From: Candidatus Fermentibacterota bacterium | GTDB taxonomy: Bacteria > Fermentibacterota > Fermentibacteria > Fermentibacterales > JCC-6 | DNA length: 15,635 bases | Direction of reading: 5' to 3' | Assembly (NCBI GenBank): GCA_030607835.1 | Contig: JAUWJE010000012.1 | Span: forward strand, 1 to 15,635 | Program-made: the position numbers and the translations under genes | The notes under the pieces: model-generated | Told to the model about the DNA's origin: nothing | What the model saw: only the letters and a program-made list of their open reading frames with translations | Database searches by the model: none | Part shown: one piece after another, positions 6,889 to 13,964 of the stretch | Layout of the letters: the number at the start of each line of letters is the position of its first letter | How positions within the stretch are numbered: the stretch's first letter is position 1

Positions 6889-9309
6889 TCATTCGCCGAA
6901 CTGGCAATTCCCAAGAGCAGGGGCTACAACTCTGTTCTTACCTGCTCTTTTTGCCATGTACATCCGCTGATCCGCATACTTCAGTAACATATCCCGATCT
7001 TTCACATCAGTAAGGTATGTTGAGACTCCAAGGCTGATACTGACTTTCCCAAGAGGCTGCTGTTCGGAGTGAGAAATCCCATAAGAGGACTCAAGCACTC
7101 TTTTTCTTATTCTCTCGGCAATCTCAACGGATTCCCTCTCATTTGTGAATGGAAGAATACAGACAAACTCTTCTCCACCATATCTGATAAGAATATCAAC
7201 TTCTCGAATCGCTTCGGCCATTGCTTTCACCACTGTTGTAAGCAATGTATTTCCCATTGGATGACCCCAAGAATCGTTGTAATGTTTGAAGTCATCTATA
7301 TCCATCATGATAAGAGAGAAAGGAAAACTGGATCTGTCAGTTCGCCTGAATTCGTCTTCAAGTTTTTCTTCGAAGAATCGCAGATTACCAAGACCTGTAA
7401 GTCTATCCTTTCTTGCCAGTTCCAGTATTCTGGAATGCAGCATCGCGTTCTCCACTGCTGTTGCCGCATGATTTGCCAGGGCAACAACGATACGTTCAGA
7501 CTCTGCAGAAAACTTTCCAGTGTTAGGACTCTGTATATCAATGGCGCCTACTACCCGATCCTGCACTATCATTGGAACAGCGAGTTCACTCCTTGTGCTG
7601 CTGAGGTTTTCCACATACCTTGCATCTTCTCTGGTCTGTTGAATGTTGATCGGTTTCCGGAATGAGATAGAAGCAGCAACGACCCCGGACGACAACTGAT
7701 TATCAGATTGTACTCTGCCCATTGTGGCCGGTTCTATGATTCTAATAGTAAGACCTGTGGGATCAAACTCCGAATCATATCCAGAAGTCACAGCAACCTT
7801 AAGTGTATGAGGAATCATGTCATCTCTATTACCTTCAGCAAGAAAAACAGCAACAGATTCTGATGGAAAGAATCTCCGCAGAGCCGATGTGACTTCACGG
7901 CATATCTTCTTCAGATCCTGTGTTGAGTTCAATTCCCTTCCGATCACAGAAATAGTCTCAAGCTCCTCATTCATTTTTCTGAGATTCTCTCTGAGCATGT
8001 ATTCCTCTGTGACATCGCTTGTCATAATGACAACACCGGCGAAATGACCTGCACGCTGGAAAGGTAAATAGCTTACATTCAGCACCTGATCTTCCTGACC
8101 AACCTTACCAACATGAACCTGTCTGTTGAGTATTGGTCTTTCCTCTTCCAGAGTAGTACTGAAAGAATTCTCCTTATCGGAAATAAGGACAGGAAGCACT
8201 TCCATTAACCTCTTGCCTATAAGGTCGTTCGCGTTTTTATCGAATAATTTGCAGGCTATTGGTGTTACCTGAAGAAGGAAACCGGAATTATCGACAACAA
8301 GGATTCCGGAATCCAGGCTGTTCATAATCGCGGACATATGTTCCCGCTCATCAGTCACTTCTTCCAGGACCATCGCATTTAGAATGGCTTCAGCTGTATG
8401 CACAGCATAATGTCTTAACGCTTCCAGATCGGTACTTTCAATCTTTCTTCCAGTTACATGTCTGTCACATCTAATAAGGCCAATTGGACGTCTTGCTGCA
8501 ACAAGTGGTGTGTCTACATAAACCTTTGAGCCTGCCCACCACATTCTCTCGTCAGCCACTTCAACTTCAGTGGACTGAATCTGACGCAGGTCCCGAATGG
8601 AAATCCCCATGGGAAGGTCATGGTGTTCACGGACATGAAGGGATTTTGGAATATCGGTCAGGTTTCTTCCTAATGCAGCTTCTGTGACCAGTTCATCCGT
8701 TTCCGAGAGATATCGACAGACCCATACTCTATCAAAACCAAGTCCTGTAAGCACTCCATTTGCCATTCTTCTGAATATATCCTTGACACTCATGGTCCTA
8801 CCAAGCTCTTCAGTCAGTTTCCATGTTGCCTCAAGTCTGTTTACTCTTTTTTCCAGATAACCACATAGTTTATTCAGTATAGCTTCTCTGTCAGGAGGAT
8901 TGCTTCTTTCCAGACGGTAATCTACAAATGAAGAAACATTCTCCATAAGAGTTTCACAGATCAATACAAAAGCTTCAGGGCGAATGGGAAGTTCCTCAAT
9001 TCCGTCAACTCCAGCCCACTCAGCCCTTAAGCGAAGGGAAGCATCCAGTCCGGGTGTCAATAAAAGAAAGGGAACTTCAGATGTAAGTGATTCCCCTTTG
9101 AGATACCGGCACACCCTCAGTCCATCAAGCATAGGTAAGAAGTATCCGCACACAACCAGCGAAGGATTCGAGGTAGCAGCTCTGGAAATCACTTCTATCC
9201 CGGTACTGCACGTTTTTACATCGTAACCCTCGAGCCTTAGTACTTTCCCAAGAATCTGCACCAGTCCTGCATCATTATCCGCGATTAGAACCGTCTTATT
9301 CCCTGGCAT
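6889..9309 (-). CDS. Degenerate receiver-GAF-PAS-GAF diguanylate cyclase (GGDEF)
   Basis: 806 residues, soluble by eye, no membrane segment. Order: receiver-like domain 1-125; coiled linker; GAF at about 165-312; PAS at about 322-435 (SLDSGILVVDNSGFLLQVTP); GAF at about 450-625; GGDEF at about 635-795. The cyclase, which makes cyclic-di-GMP from two GTP, looks active: DRLTGLGNLRFFEE, DIDDFKHYND and GGEEF at 711-715. A product-inhibition I-site RxxD (R702 to D705) lies exactly five residues before GGEEF. The receiver keeps the acidic pair (D11, D13) and T85 but has G55 where the phosphorylated Asp should be (VVCGYFLPMLDG), and R110 in place of the conserved Lys. It therefore cannot be phosphorylated in the normal way. 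It starts 51 bases after ppdK; the ribosome site is weak. No EAL or HD-GYP partner is in the window. Confidence 0.9.
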   Translation of the reverse strand: MPGNKTVLIADNDAGLVQILGKVLRLEGYDVKTCSTGIEVISRAATSNPSLVVCGYFLPMLDGLRVCRYLKGESLTSEVPFLLLTPGLDASLRLRAEWAGVDGIEELPIRPEAFVLICETLMENVSSFVDYRLERSNPPDREAILNKLCGYLEKRVNRLEATWKLTEELGRTMSVKDIFRRMANGVLTGLGFDRVWVCRYLSETDELVTEAALGRNLTDIPKSLHVREHHDLPMGISIRDLRQIQSTEVEVADERMWWAGSKVYVDTPLVAARRPIGLIRCDRHVTGRKIESTDLEALRHYAVHTAEAILNAMVLEEVTDEREHMSAIMNSLDSGILVVDNSGFLLQVTPIACKLFDKNANDLIGKRLMEVLPVLISDKENSFSTTLEEERPILNRQVHVGKVGQEDQVLNVSYLPFQRAGHFAGVVIMTSDVTEEYMLRENLRKMNEELETISVIGRELNSTQDLKKICREVTSALRRFFPSESVAVFLAEGNRDDMIPHTLKVAVTSGYDSEFDPTGLTIRIIEPATMGRVQSDNQLSSGVVAASISFRKPINIQQTREDARYVENLSSTRSELAVPMIVQDRVVGAIDIQSPNTGKFSAESERIVVALANHAATAVENAMLHSRILELARKDRLTGLGNLRFFEEKLEDEFRRTDRSSFPFSLIMMDIDDFKHYNDSWGHPMGNTLLTTVVKAMAEAIREVDILIRYGGEEFVCILPFTNERESVEIAERIRKRVLESSYGISHSEQQPLGKVSISLGVSTYLTDVKDRDMLLKYADQRMYMAKRAGKNRVVAPALGNCQFGE

Positions 9310-9360
9310 CAGCTGAATATCATTCCAGTTTATTCGTTAAGAATCGCGATCAATATCGAA

Positions 9361-12141
9361 TCAATCCTGCGTTCCGCTGTCAATTGCTGCCTGAGCCGCA
9401 GCCAGTCTTGCAATCGGAACCCTGAATGGTGAACAGGATACATAATCCAATCCAATCGAGTTGAAGAACCAGATTGATGCAGGATCTCCGCCATGCTCTC
9501 CACAGACACCAATCTTGATATCTGGTTTGACTCTTTTTCCCTCTTTTACCGCAATTTCGACTAACTTGCCTACACCATTGACATCAATGGATGTAAAGGG
9601 ATCCTTTTCATAAATACCCATCCTGACATACTCACCCAGGAAAGCACCTGCATCGTCTCTTGAGAATCCGCAAGCCATCTGTGTAAGATCGTTTGTGCCA
9701 AAACTGAAGAAATCAGCGTATTCAGCTATTCTGGCCGCATCAATAGCAGCACGAGGCACTTCGATCATTGTGCCGATACTGTAATTGATGAAATCAGCAG
9801 GCAAACCTTTTTCTCTAAAGACTGCGTCTATTACATTTTGCGCACGGGTGCGGGAGATCTCGAGTTCCCTTGGATGTCCAACCAGTGGAATCATGATCTC
9901 AGGCAGAACTTCAGTACCGCTTTCTTTTACTTCGATGGCTGCTTCCATAATAGCTCTTACCTGCATATCGGAAACTTCCGGGTATGTCAAACCAAGCCTG
10001 CATCCTCTATGGCCGAGCATTGGATTGAATTCGTGAAGCTTCTCAACGGTTCTCTGAATCTTCTCAATTGGTACTTCCATCTCTCTGGCCATTTCAAGCT
10101 GCCCCTGACTGTCATGTGGCAGGAATTCATGAAGTGGTGGATCAAGAAGTCTTACAGTACAAGGACGACCATCAAGCTCCCGGAATATCTGTATGAAGTC
10201 TCCACGCTGCAGAGGAAGCAATTCTTCTATAGCTTCATTGAAATCCGCAAGAGGAGCCTTGAGCTCTTTCTCCAGGCTGGAAGTATCATCGAAAGCAGCA
10301 ATTCTATCCCGAAGACTTTTAACTTCTTCAGCAACCAGTATCATCTTCCTGAAGGAGACAATTCTGTCGTCTTCGAAGAACATGTGCTCTGTTCTGCAGA
10401 GACCTATACCTTCTGCTCCAAAATCAATAGCTGTTTTCGTGTCCTTTGCCGTTTCGGCATTCGTTCGAACACCAATCTTTCTGAATTCATCGGTCCAGTC
10501 CATAAGAATCGTGTAATTCAGATATAGTCTTGATTCATTCGGATCATCCTCACCCATGCAAATGCTCAATATCTCCGAAGGTTGGACTTCTACTTTACCG
10601 GCAAATATTTCACCTGTAAAGCCATCCAGTGCTATTAGATCACCTTCGGTAATCTCTTTATCTCCGCAGATCATCTTCTTTAACGCACTGTCGACACTAA
10701 GACTGCTTGCACCGGCAACACATGGAAGACCCATTCCCCTGGCAACAACAGCAGCATGAGATGTCATGCCTCCTCTTGAAGTGATAATTCCCTTCGACAC
10801 CGACATTCCACCGATATCTTCAGGACTTGTCTCCTTCCTGCAGAGAATCACATCTTCTCCTCTTGATGTCCATTCTTCCGCATCATCAGCGGTAAAGACA
10901 GCGCGATCGCATGCTCCACCCGGAGAAGCGTTCAGACCGGTCGTGAGAAAATCAGCATGATCCTTGCTCTTTCTATCAAGAACCGGAGCGAACAGCTGAT
11001 TGAACGCGTTTGTTGGAATCCTGTTCAGTGCAGTTATTTTATCAATCAAACCTTCTTTTACCATATCGACGGCAATATTCAAAGCGGCGAATACCGTTCT
11101 TTTGCCTGTTCTTGTCTGCAGGAGATAGAGTTTTCCCTCTTCGATGGTAAACTCAATGTCCTGCATGTCGAGATAGTGCTTTTCAAGTACAGTCCTGATT
11201 GAAAGCAGTTCTTCGTATGAGGCTTCATCAACGTTTCGAAGAGTTGAAATCGGTTCGGGTGTTCTGGTGCCGGCAACGACATCTTCACCCTGTGCATTCA
11301 TCAGATATTCACCGTAGAAAGTGTTTTCTCCGTTTGCGGGATTCCTTGTGAAGCAGACACCCGTACCGGAGTTTTCACCCATATTGCCAAAGACCATGAT
11401 CTGAACATTTACAGCAGTACCAACAAGCCCGGTAATATCGTTAAGCTGACGATATCGTCTTGCTCTGGTGTTGTTCCAGGATCCGAATACAGCGTCGATT
11501 GACAACCTCAGCTGTTCCCAGGGATCAACAGGGAAAGGTTCACCGATCTGTTCATCGTATATGTTCTTGAACTCCTTGACTACTTCCTTCAGATCGTCAG
11601 TGGTAAGATCTGTATCGAGATCAACGTTTCTGCTTATTTTCATCTGTTCAAGCACTTCTTCAAATGAGTGGTGCGGGATTCCCATGACCACATTACCAAA
11701 CATATGAATGAATCTACGATAGGCGTCCCATACGAATCTTGGATTACCTGTTTTTTGAGTGATTGCATCCATGGAATCATCATTAAGACCAAGGTTGAGA
11801 ACTGTATCCATCATGCCTGGCATTGAAACAGCTGCACCACTCCTAACAGATATAAGCATTGGATCTATTCCTGACCCGAATTTCTTTCCGGTCATTTCTT
11901 CCAGCTGAGCGAGTTTCTCTTGAATCTGCTGTTCCAGTCCATCCGGCCAGCTTCCTTCATCTCCAACGTTATAATATCCTGCGCAGGCTTCGGTTGATAT
12001 CGTAAATCCAGGAGGTACAGGAAGTCCAAGTTTCGTCATCTCGGCCAGGTTAGCGCCCTTACCTCCGAGAAGTTCTTTCTGAGTGCGGTTACCCTCGGTT
12101 TCATCTCCACCGAAGAAATAGACATACTTTACGGAATTCAT
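9361..12141 (-). CDS. ppdK: Pyruvate, phosphate dikinase
   Basis: 926 residues. It interconverts pyruvate, ATP and phosphate with phosphoenolpyruvate, AMP and pyrophosphate in the cytoplasm; in anaerobes it works in glycolysis or gluconeogenesis. Domains in order: ATP-grasp nucleotide-binding domain (KELLGGKGANLAEM at 22-35, SVRSGAAVSMPGMMDTVLNL at 98-117, NGENTFYGEYL at 270-280, LLQTRTGKRT at 340-349); the swivelling phospho-histidine domain with H462 in GGMTSHAAVVARGMGLPC; and the PEP/pyruvate TIM barrel (EGIGLCRTEHMFF near 577-589, HRGCRLG at 711-717, SFGTNDLTQM at 813-822, and the catalytic cysteine C880 in GVCGEHGGDP). All key residues are present. It is about 50 residues longer than the shortest bacterial forms, from a segment near 605-650 that is common in the family. 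The ATG at 12141 follows AAAGGT; a promoter lies upstream in the divergent spacer. Confidence 0.97.
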   Translation of the reverse strand: MNSVKYVYFFGGDETEGNRTQKELLGGKGANLAEMTKLGLPVPPGFTISTEACAGYYNVGDEGSWPDGLEQQIQEKLAQLEEMTGKKFGSGIDPMLISVRSGAAVSMPGMMDTVLNLGLNDDSMDAITQKTGNPRFVWDAYRRFIHMFGNVVMGIPHHSFEEVLEQMKISRNVDLDTDLTTDDLKEVVKEFKNIYDEQIGEPFPVDPWEQLRLSIDAVFGSWNNTRARRYRQLNDITGLVGTAVNVQIMVFGNMGENSGTGVCFTRNPANGENTFYGEYLMNAQGEDVVAGTRTPEPISTLRNVDEASYEELLSIRTVLEKHYLDMQDIEFTIEEGKLYLLQTRTGKRTVFAALNIAVDMVKEGLIDKITALNRIPTNAFNQLFAPVLDRKSKDHADFLTTGLNASPGGACDRAVFTADDAEEWTSRGEDVILCRKETSPEDIGGMSVSKGIITSRGGMTSHAAVVARGMGLPCVAGASSLSVDSALKKMICGDKEITEGDLIALDGFTGEIFAGKVEVQPSEILSICMGEDDPNESRLYLNYTILMDWTDEFRKIGVRTNAETAKDTKTAIDFGAEGIGLCRTEHMFFEDDRIVSFRKMILVAEEVKSLRDRIAAFDDTSSLEKELKAPLADFNEAIEELLPLQRGDFIQIFRELDGRPCTVRLLDPPLHEFLPHDSQGQLEMAREMEVPIEKIQRTVEKLHEFNPMLGHRGCRLGLTYPEVSDMQVRAIMEAAIEVKESGTEVLPEIMIPLVGHPRELEISRTRAQNVIDAVFREKGLPADFINYSIGTMIEVPRAAIDAARIAEYADFFSFGTNDLTQMACGFSRDDAGAFLGEYVRMGIYEKDPFTSIDVNGVGKLVEIAVKEGKRVKPDIKIGVCGEHGGDPASIWFFNSIGLDYVSCSPFRVPIARLAAAQAAIDSGTQD

Positions 12142-12163
12142 ACAGAACCTTTCATTTAGTAGA

Positions 12164-12192
12164 TTGCCTAATAATCACAGAACTGGTAATAT
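12164..12192 (+). promoter_or_regulatory. Possible promoter for the DUF1353 gene
   Basis: TTGCCT (12164-12169), a 17-base spacer, then TAATAT (12187-12192) on the plus strand, overlapping the ppdK promoter on the other strand. The match is modest. If real, transcription of the two divergent genes would compete for the same DNA. Confidence 0.25.
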
Positions 12193-12216
12193 ATCATGGT
12201 CAGAGCTTGAATTCAA
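12188..12216 (-). promoter_or_regulatory. Sigma70-like promoter for ppdK
   Basis: On the minus strand, TTGAAT (12216-12211) is followed after exactly 17 bases by TATATT (12193-12188), about 45 bases before the ppdK ATG. The -35 box lies within the perfect 10-bp palindrome TTGAATTCAA (12207-12216), which could be a binding site but may be chance. Confidence 0.5.
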
Positions 12217-12246
12217 TATTAGGGTCAGGGTAAAGGAAGCTGAAAG

Positions 12247-12723
12247 ATGAGCCGGTTTACAGATTCACTGATTGTCTCACCACTCTCGGATGGAAGAACA
12301 TGGATAATTCTGCGTCCGTTCGGTTACGATATTGGAAAAGAGGGAAGTGGAGATACCGTGGAAGTCAAAATAGGTTTCATGACTGATTTCGCTTCTATTC
12401 CAAGACTGTTCTGGATTATCCTGCCGCGGTGGGGAAAGTACGGGAACGCTGCAGTTGTACATGACTGGCTCTACTGGCAACAGACTCGCTCCCGAAAAGA
12501 ATCCGACAGCATAATGCTTGAGGGAATGGGAATGCTCAGAGTTCCGAGATGGCAGAAATACTCGATATATATCGCTGTTCGCTCGTTTGGCTGCCTTGCG
12601 TGGAAGAGAAATCAAATGGACAGGAAATCCGGATTTAAAAGGGTTCTGACAGATTACGTGTTCAAATCAACAATGAAATCACGAAGACCGTCTCTGTTCA
12701 GGCGAGTCTTCAGGATCAGATAA
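12247..12723 (+). CDS. DUF1353 family protein
   Basis: 158 residues, complete. It matches the DUF1353 pattern throughout: VEVKIGFMTDFASIPRLFW (GFMTDFASIPR at 43-53), RWGKYGNAAVVHDWLY (61-76), then the SR and D positions of the 'SRxxxD' block (82-87) and a basic C-terminus. DUF1353 proteins are small, often phage- or host-encoded, and have no established activity; conserved D, H and D residues might bind metal, which is conjecture. AAAGGAAG (12232-12239) lies 7 bases before the ATG, a good ribosome site. It is the only plus-strand gene here, divergent from ppdK and convergent with the TPR gene, with no phage structural gene next to it. A solitary inserted gene is possible. Confidence 0.8.
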   Translation: MSRFTDSLIVSPLSDGRTWIILRPFGYDIGKEGSGDTVEVKIGFMTDFASIPRLFWIILPRWGKYGNAAVVHDWLYWQQTRSRKESDSIMLEGMGMLRVPRWQKYSIYIAVRSFGCLAWKRNQMDRKSGFKRVLTDYVFKSTMKSRRPSLFRRVFRIR

Positions 12724-12731
12724 AACCTTTT

Positions 12732-12814
12732 GGGGCCGGGCCTTACTTCTAAACATTTGTTACTCCTGTAACAAGCACACTTAGAGGAAATGTTTAGAAG
12801 TAAGGCCCGGCCCC
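12732..12814. repeat. Perfect 27-bp inverted repeat with nested hairpin; bidirectional terminator or small mobile repeat
   Basis: The left arm 12732-12758 (GGGGCCGGGCCTTAC...) and right arm 12788-12814 are perfect reverse complements over 27 bases, separated by 29 bases. The loop has its own hairpin: TTGTTAC (12757-12763), TCCT, GTAACAA (12768-12774), a 7-bp stem whose first two bases belong to the left arm. The element starts 9 bases after the DUF1353 stop and ends 4 bases before the converging gene's stop. The GC-rich base of the stem and T-rich sequence just beyond it on the plus strand (12815-12830) would suit termination in both directions. The long perfect stem is larger than ordinary terminators and resembles the palindromic repeats mobilised by REP-associated transposases or MITEs; no clear target duplication is seen. 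Confidence 0.85.
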
Positions 12815-12818
12815 ATGT

Positions 12819-13265
12819 TTATTTTCTTTTCCAGAGGAAGCTGAGGAAATCCTCTATCTCTCTGCGTTCGGCTTCATTAATGGGTTTAATCCTGTCAAAC
12901 ACCCACGAACATACTTCTCCGGGACCTTCGAATTCATCAAGTTTGCCTGCAACAAGGGCAATTACTTCCGCCATCTCTTCCCTTCTTACAAGGCTGGACA
13001 GACCGGATCCCGCTTTCTCGGTTTCCACCAGCAGATCAGTACTGACTATCGAATCCAGGTCGACTGCTTCCGAGATTGCAGTGAAGTGTTCACCTAATTG
13101 TGAAACAGAGATTCCGTACTCGAGCGCAAGCTGCCTCTGTGTGAAATGCGGGCCGTACTTTGTTACCGAATATTCAAGAGCGGCGGCCCATATGGCGGGC
13201 TTCCTGCCGCGGGGAGTAACCTTCGAACAGAAGCAATTCCAGACATCAAGAGCCTGTCGTGACTT
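12819..13265 (-). pseudogene. C-terminal HTH-like domain region, continuation of the TPR gene after an in-frame TAG
   Basis: 148 codons are open after the TAG at 13268-13266, in the same frame as the TPR gene. They read as real protein: KSRQALDVWNCFCSKVTP, then RKPAIWAAALEYSVTKYG and FTQRQLALEYGISVSQLGEH, a helix-turn-helix-like segment resembling the DUF6398 or TFIIB-type helical pattern (WAAA, TQ-L, YG-S). No ATG, GTG or TTG occurs between the TAG and a GTG at 13028, which lies beyond the conserved domain, so this part has no start of its own. Starting at 13028 would give only a 69-residue helical tail. The simplest reading is a broken gene (nonsense mutation or sequence error), the alternative is TAG read-through giving a 381-residue protein. 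Ends in TAA, beside the large inverted repeat. Confidence 0.7.
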
Positions 13266-13964
13266 CTACTTTGAATATCCGTGGAGTTCCAGCATTCCAC
13301 TTACCATTCCCGCAACTATATCTTCAATTGGAAGGTCGTTCTGATGGAGTGCTCTCCGTTTCAGACTGACTCTGAGCGATTCTATTCGAAGAAGCGTATG
13401 TTCGATTCTCTCATCCTGCGGAGCAAGTTCTTTTGCCTGAAGAAGCAGGTGAAGGCTTTCTTCAATGTGTCCGGTTTTGGCTTCCAGCATGGCCAGATAA
13501 GTAAGAGTTGCGGGTATACGGTACTTTTCCCTGCGAGCCGTTGCCAGCAGAAGGCGCTGCGCTTCTTCATCGTTGTTAAGCATCAGGTGAACAAGTCCGA
13601 GTTTCCTGCGGGCATCAAGATCCTCAGGAAGAATATCCAGATACTCTTCAAGCATTTCCCTGGCCTGCTCAAACCATTCGAGTTTTAGGTAAACATCGGA
13701 TGTAAGCAGCAATCCAGCGGGACCGGGAACACCATGCCATTTGAAATTTGAGAGCCTCAGAGCCGCTTCCCTGGAGCGACCCTCCTCAAGGTCAAGCTGG
13801 CTGAGGTTGAGATTTGCAAGATCCTCATCGGATGTTCCGTGCACAGAGGGATCAGCAAGAAGTCTTTCCAGACTTTCTCTTGCCATTTCATGATTGTTGT
13901 CTTTCCTGGCTTTTTCAACCTGTTTCCAGAGCCAGCCTATTTTGTCATCAGATGGCTCGGTCAC
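13266..13964 (-). CDS. Tetratricopeptide-repeat protein (N-terminal part, ends at an internal TAG)
   Basis: 232 residues, largely alpha-helical. At least two to three TPR-like helix pairs are visible between about 80 and 195: AGLLLTSDVYLKLEWFEQAR, LDARRKLGLVHLMLNNDEEA, and ATLTYLAMLEAKTGHIEESL followed by LLLQAKELAPQD. TPR modules bind other proteins; no specific partner is evident. The end, EDIVAGMVSGMLELHGYSK, looks like the first half of a helical domain that continues past the TAG. The start is GTG at 13964, overlapping the peptidase stop as GTGA, with a near-perfect AGGAGGG (13977-13971) 6 bases ahead, so it is translationally coupled to the C25 peptidase. It may encode a regulator or an adaptor related to that secreted protein, but this is inference from position only. 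Confidence 0.8.
   Translation of the reverse strand: MTEPSDDKIGWLWKQVEKARKDNNHEMARESLERLLADPSVHGTSDEDLANLNLSQLDLEEGRSREAALRLSNFKWHGVPGPAGLLLTSDVYLKLEWFEQAREMLEEYLDILPEDLDARRKLGLVHLMLNNDEEAQRLLLATARREKYRIPATLTYLAMLEAKTGHIEESLHLLLQAKELAPQDERIEHTLLRIESLRVSLKRRALHQNDLPIEDIVAGMVSGMLELHGYSK

Noticed and set aside
9838..10527. 229-codon plus-strand open frame inside ppdK.
   Set aside because: It is the complement of conserved catalytic regions of ppdK and shows no family pattern; a by-product of codon bias.
12222..12233. AGGGTCAGGGTA, a short tandem-like repeat before the DUF1353 gene.
   Set aside because: Only two imperfect 6-base units; too short to claim as a repeat or operator, though it lies just before the ribosome site.
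12277..12615. Open frame on the minus strand opposite the DUF1353 gene.
   Set aside because: No recognisable protein pattern; it lies entirely under a well-matched family member and is best treated as an antisense shadow.
13029..13265. Possible separate small gene starting at the GTG at 13028 (69 residues).
   Set aside because: The conserved HTH-like domain lies upstream of that GTG in the same open frame and would be lost; there is no well-placed ribosome site, so it is better seen as the tail of the interrupted gene.
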